Shown here: one piece after another, positions 50,645-63,200 of the stretch
How the letters are laid out: each line of letters opens with the position of its first letter
How positions within the stretch are numbered: position 1 is the stretch's first letter
NCBI GenBank assembly: GCA_013399015.1
Contig: VWZX01001678.1
Span: 372,001-436,000, forward strand
Length of the DNA: 64,000 nt
Direction of reading: 5' to 3'
Source of the DNA: Galbula dea
Lineage: Eukaryota; Chordata; Aves; Piciformes; Galbulidae
Made by a program: the position numbers and the translations under genes
The notes under the pieces: generated by a model
Databases searched by the model: none
Told to the model about the DNA's origin: nothing
The model's input: only the letters and a program-made list of their open reading frames with translations

Positions 50645-50779
50645 AACCGGACATAATTCCAAGGTAAGAAGTTCTGGGCTGTTGCAGGGGACGGCGGATG
50701 AAGGTTAATTTGGAGACACTGGGTGAGAAAGAGGAAGAGAGCCCCGAGGACCAGCCCTTTCGGGTAGCCAGGTTGCCCC

Positions 50780-50788
50780 GGGCGGGGC
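50780..50788 (+). promoter_or_regulatory. GC box (Sp1/KLF-type)
   Basis: GGGCGGGGC matches the Sp1 core. It lies about 250 bp before the inferred start site and begins a run of G tracts that extends to 50815. Confidence 0.55.
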
Positions 50789-50915
50789 AGGGCAGGGCAG
50801 AGCAGGGGATGGGGGTTTGTAGTCCCTCCTGTAGCCCGGCAGGGGGCGCCAGAGAGCAACAACAACAAACGCCCTCTCTGCCGTCGCCGTTCGCCGGGGG
50901 ACAGCGACGGCGCTG

Positions 50916-50963
50916 ATTGGTGGAGGCGGCGGCCCGCAGCGGCGAACGGCGCCTCGCGATTGG
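50916..50963 (-). promoter_or_regulatory. Pair of inverted CCAAT boxes
   Basis: ATTGG occurs at 50916-50920 (CTGATTGGTGG) and again at 50959-50963 (GCGATTGGTCC), 43 bp apart, each with flanks typical of NF-Y sites. They sit 45-90 bp upstream of the TATA-like box, the usual place for NF-Y elements in CpG-island promoters. Confidence 0.6.
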
Positions 50964-51005
50964 TCCGCAGGTGCCGCTCGGAGTTGGGAGGGGGAGACAG
51001 GAGGG

Positions 51006-51011
51006 TATATG
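51006..51011 (+). promoter_or_regulatory. TATA-like box of MYLIP
   Basis: GGGTATATGTGG is the only AT-rich hexamer in this stretch of the island. If used, it places transcription start near 51035-51040, giving a 5' UTR of roughly 175 bp with no upstream ATG. The exact start site is inference and would need 5'-end RNA data. Confidence 0.45.
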
Positions 51012-51211
51012 TGGAGGGAGCGGAGCCGCCGGAGCGCTAGCAGTAGGGGAGTGGGAAAGGGGTTCTATTTCTGTCCGGGTTGAGGTGGGTGGCGTAGTCG
51101 GCGGCCGAGGGGACGCGCGCGTGCCTCAGCCTGTAGCCACAGCTGCGATTCCCCGCCGGCAGCTGCCGCTTCGGGTGTCCGTGGCGGCGACGACGCTGGC
51201 TGGCCCCAACC

Positions 51212-51298
51212 ATGCTGTGCTATGTGACCAGGCCGGACGCGGTGGTGATGGAGGTGGAGGTAGAGGCGAAAGCCAACGGCGAGGACTGCCTCAACCAG
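51212..51298 (+). CDS. MYLIP: MYLIP coding exon 1 (residues 1-29)
   Basis: The first ATG downstream of the predicted transcription start opens this exon; I see no ATG between about 51036 and 51211. The context CAACCATGC has A at -3, a favourable Kozak position. It encodes 29 residues ending CLNQ, the first beta strands of the ubiquitin-like F1 lobe. The donor is CAG|GTGAGG at 51299 and the intron is phase 0. Intron 1 is 1,065 bp, and its first 600 bp remain inside the CpG island. Read-through into intron 1 would add 41 unrelated residues before a stop at 51422-51424. Confidence 0.96.
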
Positions 51299-54200
51299 GT
51301 GAGGCCCCGCACGGCGCACTTCTTCCCCGCCGCCCTCCTGCCCATCTGCCTTCCACCGGGAGGGGAGGAAGCAGGAGAGCTCGGGATGTGGGTGTGTGTA
51401 TGTGTATGTGGGGAAGGGAGGTAACAGTGACCGATGGGCAGCGTGGGTCGCTGGTGCCCGACAGACGCGCACCGCGTCTTTGAGGACTGGGGACGGGGAC
51501 AGGGAGGCGAGGAGCAGGGCCTCGGCAGCCAGCTCCGGCCCTTGCGGGCGGCGGTGGCGTTAGGCAGGGCCGTGCGGGGGTGGCTGCCGCTGTGGGGGCG
51601 GGGAGCGAGCCGCCGCCGCAATCTCTCCGCTCCCCTTCGAGTTTTTTTTTCTCCTTGTTTTGTTTTGATTTCCCCCTTCCATGTTAGATGCCGCATCCTT
51701 CTCCTCGGGGTTCTCCGACCCTTCTCCACAGCGCGCGTGGGGAGGGCAGGCCTCGGCCGTAGTCCTGCAGCCCGCTATGTCCCTGAGCCGGGGACGAGGG
51801 TAGGATCGGCCTGAACAGGGGGACAGTGCCCGGGCACTGCCGAGGCTTGCTGGGGCCTTGCTGGTTGAAGCTCTCGCCCAGGTGCTTTCGCCGTTCTGTC
51901 GCCGTCGCCACGCTGTGACTGCGGCGGGTGCCGTGAGGATGCTGGGGAGAGGCGAATGTAGCAGCCCAGCCTGTTGATGGCATCTAAATAAAACTTGTGG
52001 GTTGTAGTTTTATTTCTCCTTCCTGCCTAGAAAGTGCTAGTGAATGTGAGGCTGAATGACAGATACACTCCTCTTTTGGAAATGCAGTGATCCTCTTAAG
52101 TGGCAGTGCTGTTGGCCAGGGAGGGGGTACCATGGAAATCTGTGTAGTTTTCAGCTAATGGTGAAATTCCCACTCTATTATTAGTATTTGTCTACATGCT
52201 GTATCATACGTGGCTTAAAAACCGAGTAATTAAGTGATTTTTGTCTAAAGGTGCATACAGCAGGGTTTATTTTTTTGTGTTAAGTGAGCAGTCTGAAACA
52301 AGGTTAGGTGATCTTTTTCATCATTATATTGTAGCCTTGTTACAAAGAGTTTCTTTCTTTCAGGTTTGCAGAAGGCTGGGGATTATAGAAGTTGATTATT
52401 TTGGACTGCAGTTCACTGGCAGCAAAGGGGAGAATTTGTGGCTGAATTTGAGAAACAGGATCTCCCAGCAGATAGATGGTTTAGCTCCTTATCGATTAAA
52501 ATTAAGAGTCAAGTTTTTTGTAGAGCCTCATCTTATCTTACAAGAACAGACAAGGTAAGTTAAAAATGGTTATAAGGAGATTTAACTTGTTTTCAGTGTC
52601 TGTAACTTCTGAAAGTAATTACACACTGGGTTTATTTCTTCCGTCTTCTGGTAATCCTGCTTCACTTTGCAGTGTAGCTTTACAACCTTAGTGTTATTTA
52701 AATATGATTCCTTTTCTTTAAAAAGAACAAAACTGGTAATGTTTTAAGTATTGCATAGTGACTAGTAAGAAGTGAATGTGAGAAATAACGTGAGCACTTA
52801 GTGCTGGAAGTGGAAGAAACTGAGCTACCAGTAGCAATTTACTTATATGGTATTTGCATGTCCGATAGTAACCCCAGTTCAGTGGTGTTACTCTAGGTCG
52901 TTTGAAACCACTGGTACAGAAAGGCAGGAAACAATTCCTCCCACAGAGCAAAAAAACTTGCTGAGTTTTTTTTTTTGTCTGGTATTATGTTACAGTAACT
53001 TCCAAATAGCTACAGGCTCTTTGAGGCTACAAAAGAAACAGCTGTTTTGCTTCTTCTGTGGACAGTCCTCTTAACTAAATTGTTTTGCTGTTAGCCAGTT
53101 GTGGGAATTAGTCTTCTAAGATTAATAGTATGCATTTGCTTTTACTCCTTAAGTTTAACCACGTGAACTGCAACTGAGTTCTCTTTAAAGAAAGCAATGC
53201 ACATTTATATTTAAGGATGACCTTTCAACTAATTCTTCCCTGTTAGTTTTCTATAGTACAGTTAATGTAAATGGAGCAAACTGCAATCTAGTGTCTGTCT
53301 GATAATGCCTAAACAAGTTTTTCACTGCTCAACGAGGCTTTTGGGAGGCAGTGGCTTCAGCTCGTCTATCCAGTTGAAGTTTTCAGAATCCTGTGGAGTT
53401 AGACCATAATTGTCCTCTTCATTAGCTTTGTTTAGGTAAATGTATTCTAACCAAATTCCAGTTTTGGTGTACCTTATTTTGGAAGAATAATTTCTACAAT
53501 CTGTGGTGTACCTTTGGGCTCTTTCTGAGCATTTCCCTTGAAGAAACTTGTCCTATTATTTTAATGCTCCCATGAGAATAAGTATAAACCCAAATAATGA
53601 AGGATTTTTACTTAGAACAAAAGGGGCAACACAATTTCATACCTGATGAGGCAGATTATCCCCGAACACATTGGATGTCTCCACACAGACCAAATCTGGG
53701 TGAATCTGAGGAAACCTAAAGCTGACCTGGTTGCTGTCTTTATGCTATCCTTGATGAAAGTTTACCAGATTTTTAAAAACTCCTGTGTTCCTGCCTTCAA
53801 CACTTTCAATGCAAGACTTGGCAAGTTGTGCAAGTTAATAGAGGGCTTGAGCTGGTGAAACGTACCCCAGGGGCCTAAAAGACGGGTTGTGTAGTGAATG
53901 TAATAGAGCTTGTATGCATACATCAAAGGAACAAGTACTTCTCCACTATAAAGATGACTTTAAAAGGTTGTAGGTGGGACAGGCTTGCTTTTATGTATGC
54001 ATTAAGACTGTTCTAAAACTAGTATTTTTACCAATTTTAAAATCAATTGAGGCTCAGTCATCAGAAGACATCTGTGAAAATTCTGCTCTGGAAAGAATTA
54101 CTTTTAATTTGGGGAAGCAACAGGCATTGAAACTAGTATTTAATGTTGCTCTGTCTTGCAAACATGAGTAGTCCTGAGGCTTCAGCTAAGCTGCTCAGTC

Positions 54201-57200
54201 TACATCCTGAGTATTTCTAGTGTTCTTGCTAAAATCAAATAGAAGTTGTAAATCAGTTTGCAATAGCTGCCTTCCAGTTGTGCATGCCCAGCAGTCTGCA
54301 CATAGCAAGGTTGGAATTCCATGGTGCCTGTAGTTAATGTATATTTTTGTAGTGTTGACACTGAGTTTCAGTAGATTTTGGGGTTTTTTCTACTTGGGTC
54401 TGCTTGATGATTTGCATGTGCACATAACTCTGAAGTCTTATTTAGTTTGCATGTAAACATGTGGTATCATGGTGACAAACTTGTTAAACCTGTCAGTGAA
54501 CTTTAAATCAATAGGTGTATCATAGAATTGCAAGGACTAGCTATAGAGTTAGAGCTGACACCTTGTTTCTTCCCTTTACTTGCCAAGTTAGTGTGCTGGT
54601 CAGTGAAGAAATAGTGATAGATGTCTTTGGTTTCCTTTAGCAGTTATGGCCACAACTGTTGTATAGGGTATTTCTGGCAGAGCTGTTGCCTTCCAGTCCC
54701 TTGTAGGAAGGATGCTGAGGAAATGTCTCAATCTTTTACCTGCTGTTTCTGATGCTGTTTTTTACATATAAATTAGATGTGTGTTGAGACTGCTTTTGGA
54801 ATTTGGGAAGCTGCAAGTAATTCTGAATTCTGCTGATAAGCTTCATCGTGATGATAATAGTGAATGTTGTGACTGAGTTGTTACCAGTTTTTCTCTATAT
54901 GCTTTGGAAGCTCTGTCAACCTTAGTTGCACTGTTTCTTTAGAGATCCTTGTCTTGCACTTTAATTCAAAACTCGAGTGTGTGTTTGTAACAATGTTCAG
55001 GTTTCTACGTGCTTTGTGGAAAGCTGATCTGGCAAGTGAACAACTTCTGTTTCTGCTATCTTTAATTGGTGTGTGATCCAGTGGGGAAGATCACAGCCTT
55101 GTGCATTTTAATCTTATGCAAAGGAGCCTTCTTGCTGCTGAGTGCAAAGGCAGAGCAGGTTATAATTGTACCTTTTACCACTGTAGCAACAAACCACCTT
55201 CACCAAGCACTTTGTGAATGGGAGAATTTCATTAAGAAAACCTTCTTAGTATGCTTTTTCTCTCACAGGATTAAAAGTGGTTTATTTCTGTTCTTTGCAT
55301 CTCTGATTTCTAACTTTGACTGCCTGGTACTGAATTTCACCACAGGACTTTGTAGATAAGAATTGTTGCCAGTGGAATGAAAGTTCTTCAGTGCAAGAAT
55401 GCTATTCAAAGTTAGTCTGCTGCTGTCAGCTAGAGTTTTACAAACAAGTCTGAAATGTGAGCAGTGTGCTTGGTTAGAGGAGTTGGAATAGCTACGCATT
55501 TGTTGGAATGGAAAAACACATTGGCTTGAAAGGACTGCTGTCTTGTGGCTTAAAAGATACATATAATGGTCCAAGATCTGGATCATAAACTGCCTTATGT
55601 ATGTTCATTTTCACTGTTTTTTTTTTATTTCTTGATAGGTAATGGAAAAAGTTAGTAAAAATAAAATTATGACAAACAGCTGAGGGAACTGGGGGTGTTT
55701 AGCCTAGAGAAAACAAGACTCAGGAGACTTCACTCTTTACAGTTACTTGAAAGGAGATTGTAGTGAGGTGGAGGCTGGTCACTTCTCCCAAATTGCAAGT
55801 GATAGGACAAGAGGAAACAGCCTCAAGTTGTGCTAGAGGAGGGTTTAAATTAGGTGTTAGGAGAAATTTCTTTACTGCAAGGGTTATTAGATATTGGCAC
55901 AGGCTGTTAAGGGTAGTGGTGGAGTCACCAGCTTTGGAAGTGTTCAAAAAACCACATAGATGGGACAAGGTTAATGGTTGGACTTGATCTGAGATCTTTT
56001 CCAACCATAATAATTCTGATTCTACCAAAAGTAAAAAGCAAGTTATTTGTCAGTGATTTATGGGTGGCTTTTGTAGCAAATTTTTGCAGTGAGGAGCTGG
56101 GACTTAGAGAAATGACTATCCCTAATTACTGGGAATTTTCAGTCACTTTTGACTGGAGCAGAAAAGTGGCCTTGCTGCAGGGCAGAGTAGGGTAACCCTG
56201 GTCAGTGACTGGCAGTGACCCCGTGGGCTGCGGTGCTGGGCACAGCCCAGAAGGCTGCGGAGCACAGTGCTGTGTTGTCCTGCACTGCTGTCTGAGTGGA
56301 AAGCTGTCCTGCTCAGCTAAAGGCTTTCTGTTTACAACACATAGCAGAAAGACCTTGACACTTGTCTCCACCTGAACAATGAATGTTTGCTGAGCCGTGC
56401 AAGAGGCCAGTGGTGCCAAACCATCATCCAAGAGAACAATGGGTTTAAGTCTGGCAGGATAAAGTCAACCTTGTGGTGATGGCACAGAAGTAGAAATAAT
56501 TTTAAAGCGAATCATTTTTTTGAGCAATATAAGGGTTGCCTGGATGTACTTCAAAATGGGCAGAGTTATTTGTTTTCTGTAAAATGATGTGTGCAAGCCA
56601 TGACAATTCAAAGTAGCACATCAGTTTCTGATAAGCCACACGATGTCATGAAGCAGTTGAAAGAGCTGTATTTTGCCAGCCTTGAGATAGGTAATTATTG
56701 TTTTGGAAGCTGTAGAAATTCCTGTGTTGCTTGCCAGTATGTGAATTATATTTAGGAAGTACTTTGGTTTCACTGTGTTATCCAGTTGTATTGATGAGTT
56801 ACTTAAAATTAAGAACTGTAAATGCTTTGGAGCAGTTAGACATGAAAAACCTAGGATCAGAATCCTGTTATCCTACAGCATTGGCTAGCCAGCACAGCAG
56901 TGGGGTGGTACTTATTACAAGCAATGAACCAGTGTGCTGTACTAGATACCAGTGTGTGTTTAATGGATCTGTTTGTCTAAATCAGAGTTGAATTGCAGCT
57001 GGTAACCTTTCACCCACCCTGCGGGAGCAAAGAATAACAAAGATGCTAAGGACTATAATTGTAACTGTGATGGCTTTGTTTTATCATATGGAGTGGCCTT
57101 AAGTCTGCTTTAAAAGCAGATACATTCTGTTTCTAAGAGGTCTTTATCAATATATATTTATGGAGAACAATAACGACTTAGGTTTGATTCCTTTAGACTA

Positions 57201-60200
57201 CAGAGAGTTGTAAATTTACTTCACAATAGGAAAGAGCCTTACCCTGTTGTAAGGAAGACAGCTCCTTGGGACATATGCTAAGATTCTTGCCAGTAGCCTG
57301 GCAAGAAAATTCCACTTTAGGAATCATTAGTCATATACAGATGCATTTGTTGCTAAAGGATTGGAGTTTGTCACTTTTTCCACTGGCAGCAAAGTTTAGA
57401 GCTTAAAGCTTTAATATAGTCTTTAGATTTCTAATTGCCGTGTTTTCTTTGCCTGGATTAAAGTAGTAGAAACAAAGTTTTCAGTGCAGAACTCTGAATC
57501 CTGATGCACATAATTGCCTTCAGTGAGTTAAAAGAAATTAATCCTGGATTTTATATATATACACACATACACACACTCCACACTTTTCATAGCATTTATT
57601 TTGTGGGGCTGTTATTGCCAGTTCCGTTGGCAATAACTAAGTGGTTTGCCTCCTGTAGGAGTTTCATTGTAGTGAAATACTGACATCCATTTCTGGTAGT
57701 GGTGTTCAGTTTAGTCAGCCTGCATAAATCACTTCTGGGGGAGGTAAAAAGCAATTGATGCAATATCTAGGTTTGTGTCTTTGGTTTTAAGTAGCTGTGG
57801 GTTTTTGTGAAATGGGCCATCTGCTGAAATCATCTTGCAGCTTCCCCTTTCTACAGCATTTGTATCAAATTATTTGTGTAATAAATACAGTAACCACACT
57901 ACACTTTTGATTTTACTGAATGTTTTACTATGCACAAAGAATTTAAATTGTATGAAAAGCTCTGGGAGAAAAAAGACACAAAATGGATATAAGATCACTA
58001 GTGTTACTAGTGCTTGAAGAAAGCATGTGATCCTGTTCTAATTCTAAAACTTTTTCTTCTTTTGGAAAGGAAAAAATTTCTGCCTGGGCTGTGATAATGA
58101 AGTATATAGCTTTGGCAAACTTGATGCTTTATCCTTGAATTCAGTATTCCTATCACAGAATATTAGGAGTTGGAAGGGACCTCAAAAGATCATCTAGTCC
58201 AACTCCCCTGACACAGCAGGATTCCCTAGACCAGGTCACACAGAAGCGCATCCAGATGAGTTTTGAATATCTCCAGAGAAGGAGACTCCCCAACCTCTCT
58301 GGGTAGTCTGTGCCAGTGCTCTGGCACCTGAACTGGGAAAAAATTCCTACGTGTATTCACACGGAATCTCCTATGCTTCAGCTTACAGCCGTTGCCTCTT
58401 GTCCTGTCACTGGGCTTCACTGAGAAGAGCGTGACCCCATCCTCCTGACACACACCCTTTACATATTTAAAAGCATAGATGAGGTCACCCCTTAGCCTCC
58501 TGTTCTCCAAGCTAAAGAGACCCAGCTCCCTCAGCCTTTCCTCATAAGGAAGATGTTCCAGCCCCTTCATCATCTTTGTGGCTCTGTGCTGGACTCTTTC
58601 AAGCAGTTTCCTATCCTTCTTCAACTGAGGGGCCCAGAACTGGACACAATATTCCAGATGCAGCCTCACCAGGGTAGAGTAAAGGGGGAGAAGAACCTCT
58701 CTTGACCTACTAGCCACACCCCTTCTAATCCACCCCAGAATCCCATTGGCCCTCCTGGCCACAAGAGCACACTGCTGGCTCATGGTCATCCTTCCATCCA
58801 CCAGGACCCCCAGATCCCTTTCCCCTTCGCTGCTCTCCCAAGAGCTCAGTCCCCAATCTATACTCATACGTGGGGTTGGTCTTTGCCAGGTGCAAGACTC
58901 GATACTTGGCCTTATTGAATCTCATTAAATTTCTCCCTGCCCAACTCTCCAGCCTTGGTCACAATCTAATTTACAAAAACTTACATAAATACTTTCTGGT
59001 AACTACTCGAATCTGTAATATTGCCAGATGTTCCACAGATGGTCTGAGTCCTTTAGATTTTGCAGAATTAGACACGGAACTGCCTTAAGGCTCCCATTGC
59101 TTTAGTTTTGCTCAATTGTATTCAGCAATAAAGGTACATTTCTTTTGCCTTTCTATTTAAAGATTGAAACCCTTTTTATAGTTTTATGTGAGGAGAAAAA
59201 TCTGATTTTATAATCAGATTCTGGCTGGTGTCATGTTTTGAACCTTGAATGGGGATGATTTTGCAATGGATATTAATATAACTTTGGAGAAATGCAGTCT
59301 TAGGCTGGATGGGCAAATCTGCACTAATCAGAATTGCTTTCAGAACTATAAAATGTTTATAACCCTCACTCTTTCAATTTCTAGATGCTTTCCCTTCCTC
59401 AAACACACTTAAGGACTCAAAATGGGGGGAAAAAAAACCAGCAGTGAATTTGCAAGCTCAGCTTTGGTTCAGGGCAGCTGCTGTTGCAGATCAGTGTCAT
59501 TCATTGTCATTCAAACTCCCTTCACTGACAGGTTCTATGTTAACTAATTTCTGGTGTACTATGGGTGCAGTGTAGGCAGTAGGCTTGGGCCAGCAATGGG
59601 CTTTTTGGGTGCAGACCAGTGATTCTGAAACGCCGTTCAGTATGGGTGGTTTGTCTGATTTCTCTGACTTAACAAAATAGCTTACCTTAATGTAAGTCAG
59701 GACACAAACTTGTGTAGCTTTAGTTACTGTACCATCATAGGATGGCCCAGGTTGGAAGGGACCTTAAAGATCATCTAGTTCCAACCCCCCTGCTGTGGGC
59801 AGGGACATCACACACTAGACCAGGTTGCCCAGGGCCATCCAGCCTGGCCTTGAACACTGCCAGGGATGGGGCATCTGCAGCCTCTCTGGACCACCTGTTC
59901 CAGTGCCTCACCATCCTCTGGGTAAAGAACCTCCTAATCTCTAGTCTAAATTTCCCCTCCTTCAGCTCGTAGCCATTCCCTTGTGTCCTGCTGCAGTACA
60001 ATAACTGTCCTTTATGTACCATACATTTATCCCTTTGGTCAGAAAAATGCAAAATGTCTTTTTCTCTGTGAAATGTTTTCTCTTCTGTGCTAGGAGATGG
60101 TTCTGGGAAACTATTGCACATTAGCTGATGTGATATTTCATATTGCACGTTAAGCTTGTTTACCTATGCCATTGCTGGCTTCTTAGTAATGAGCTGTGAC

Positions 60201-63200
60201 AAGCCACACCTCTGCTACAGTCGTTTGTGGTGCATCTGTGTTTGCCGGAGTGATCTTTTGGTTTTCACCTCTTCTCTTGATGTCAGTAAGGCCTTCTCAG
60301 CGAGGCAAAAAGGCTGACTTATCCCTGTGTAGGCAGTGCTGTAGTATGTGTAAAATAAACTGAAGATACAGGCATTTGGGTGTGGTAGTTGTAAACACAT
60401 GTCAGATATTGTCAGATACTTCTTTGAAATACTGTGTGTAATTAGTATGTAATGATTGGGAGACCTGCTCTGGTGTTAACAGATGATCAGAAGTGCATAG
60501 AAAGCCATTTATTTTATGAAGTGTGGATTGGAATTAGGAAAATGCCTACTATTTGAATTTATTATGGCCATAGTGTTTTAGTTATTCGTCAAATACTTTG
60601 GATTTAAGGACTGAGCCCCAAAAGGAGTCTGTACAGCCTAGGCATTTCAAAAGCCACAGATGTGCCTTTCTGTAGTCTAAGCCACATAGAAGAGTTGTGA
60701 ACTAACAAGGTGGGAGAAAGGGATTGGAGCAGAGGTTTGGGACTTCCTCCAAGAAAAGCCTAAATGAGGAATTACCTGCTAAGAGTGGAGACAGCTGTGC
60801 TGTCTGATGTTCTGCTCCTCTTGCCACCTAAATTTGTCCTGCACAAAGTGAGGATATCAGCTTCCACTAGAACTGCTGAAGTGTAAATTGATGTGTCTAG
60901 ACATCAGTGATGCAATTAAGCACTTGTCACAGCTGCAGTGAAGCTTTAGCTTACCTCAAACTGCTTGCAAAGGGAGGGGTTGAAGCTGTGACTTACTGCA
61001 GGAAACAGATTGTAGGGCAGCTTATGGGATACTTCTAATACCCATTTTTTTCCTGACTATGGAAGTTCTGGATGCAGGGCATCTTTTTAAGAAAAGTAGA
61101 TCACACCTGATTTTAGATTTCAAATGTAAATGTCCCATTACAGTGGAAGCTAAGGAAGCTTTCCCTGTGGGTACAAGGCTTCATTTATTGAAAGGTGGAG
61201 TTTTCTCACTGATCCTAACTACTTCTGCATCTGCTTTCCATTAATATGTTGAGTCTTAAGAACAAATTCTAAGAAATTGGTCTTGTCTTCCCTGAAGGGA
61301 GATGAGGATGAATTTATAGAAGTTAAGGTGGTCTATAGGGGAAATTAGGTGGCTGCTGTTAGTGTAGGTGGGCATTTTGATTTCGACTAATTACCTGACC
61401 TATTAGATAGTTAAGAACATAGTAAGATATTAAGAACAGTTTTGTGAATTTTCCAGCCTGTTGTCAAACTGCCTTCACCCCAAGTGTAAAGGTTGGTTTG
61501 ACAAATGCTTGTGCACTAGATGTTTTCATATTTGATTCCACAATGCCTCTTCAGATGTTTTAAGTTATTCTGTTAATCATGTCACTGGCAAAAGCACCAG
61601 CTTCCCTTTGACTGTGGTGGGAGAGGCATTTCGGCTCTGTAGAGAAAATGTGGCTTCTCCTGTTGCATGAGGCATGTGTTTGCTGGTTTGAGCTGCTCTT
61701 CACAAATTTGATTTTCTGAGATGCAGAATAACTTGTAAAGGGCAACCAGAGAATTTTAAAATGGGAAACTAATCCAAATATATTTCATTGATCTTTTACT
61801 CTGTAAATTGAAATTACTAAGTGACCTTAGGACTTAGAGTACCTATTATTCTTAACATATTTAAGTGCTCATTTCTCTTAATAATGCTTTTAGATACTGA
61901 CTTCAGTTGTGGCTTCATCTTTCTGTAGGTGAATAATAAGAAGGAGACTTTCCCATGTGCCAGACTTTCTTTACTTAGTACACTCATTGCAAATTCTTGA
62001 CAACTAAACTAATGGTTAGCAAACATATCTGAGATGTTGTTGGATATATATCTTGATTACAAACACCTTTGAACATTGTGTAAGCAAACATTTCTGATTC
62101 CATTGCAGGCATATGTTTTTCTTGCATATAAAAGAAGATCTTCTTGCTGGTAATCTTCAGTGTTCTTCAGAGCATGCAATTGAACTTAGTGCATTGTTGG
62201 CACAGATGAAGTTTGGAGATTATAACCAGAACACTGCCAAGTACAATTATGAAGACTTGTGTGCAAAAGAGCTCACCACTACCATTTTGGAGAGGTAAAA
62301 AGAGCACAATTATAGAACCCCTTTTTTGGAGACCAAAAGGATAAGATTTTATTGTGCCTTTAATTGCTGATGCTATTAGTCTCTCTCGTGTTTAAAAACA
62401 ATTAGGTAGCCTTAGAAATACAACCTGAATGTTTAATGTTCTGATTTCAGCTCATTTTTAAGCTCAATTATGATTATTTTTGTGAAAAGCTAAACCCATT
62501 GAACTGTAGTACTTGGGCAAATACTGGTATCTAAATACAGGATGGTCAAATTGCAAGTATGTCTTAGACTTACACTTGTGAAAGAAAGAAACAGGAATTT
62601 ATCTGACTTAGTTCCCTTAAAGACAGAAGTAACCAGGACTCTTGAAACACCTTTGTAGCTCAATTCCTGGATATCAGAAAACTGTGTGCCATGCCTTTCT
62701 ATGGATTTTTGTTTTAGTTATGAACTTAATGGTTGTTCAGGTAACTGCATTGGTGGGGAGGAGGTGTGTTAGCTGGAGAGCCTTGGTTATGTGGAGTGTT
62801 CTAAGTGAATGCACAGCAGTTTCTCCTGAACAGGAATTCAGGATGTTTTGGTAATTCTCAGTTCTCACCAGTTCATGATTAGGAAATCTATAGCCAGATA
62901 AAGCAGGTTAGGAGCATTTAATTATCTGTTTAACTAGATCATCTAAAAACCCATCTTAAAACAAGCTACTGACAGTAACAGCACATACTTGAGTTGTTTC
63001 ACCTGTCCTTAATCTTTTATCAACAGCATTATTGTGAAGCACAAGGAGCTAGAAGGTCTAAGTCAAGCTTCTGCAGAGTACCAGGTTCTACAGATTGCTA
63101 CAACTCTGGAGAACTATGGGGTAGAGTGGCACTCAGTGAGAGACACTGAAGGGCAAAAACTCCTTATTGGTGTGGGACCTGAAGGTATATCCATTTGTAA

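Larger units (their letters stand above)
50690..51930. promoter_or_regulatory. MYLIP: CpG island promoter of MYLIP
   Basis: The sequence switches abruptly from AT-rich DNA to dense G+C with frequent CG dinucleotides just after a CR1 tail ends at 50644, and fades after about 51930 in intron 1. The island spans the upstream region, the whole 5' UTR, exon 1 and the first 600 bp of intron 1, as expected for a widely expressed vertebrate gene. It includes short low-complexity GT and purine tracts. I see no second open reading frame with protein-like character in it, so a divergent coding transcript is not supported. Confidence 0.9.
52555..62108 (+). other. MYLIP: MYLIP intron 2 (9,554 bp)
   Basis: Begins GTAAGT and ends GCAG. 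It holds three CR1 fragments (55675-56021 sense, 58154-58960 and 59734-60002 antisense), a compound microsatellite at 57552, and a G+C-rich patch with nuclear-receptor half-site words at about 56190-56330. The rest is AT-rich sequence with no assigned feature. Confidence 0.9.

Noticed and set aside
50917..51483. 188-codon plus frame across the CpG island
   Set aside because: G+C-rich DNA lacks stop codons by chance; it overlaps MYLIP exon 1 in a different frame and reads into intron 1 with Gly/Arg-rich nonsense.
51220..51729. 169-codon minus frame in the CpG island
   Set aside because: Same compositional effect, antisense to exon 1; no protein-like features.
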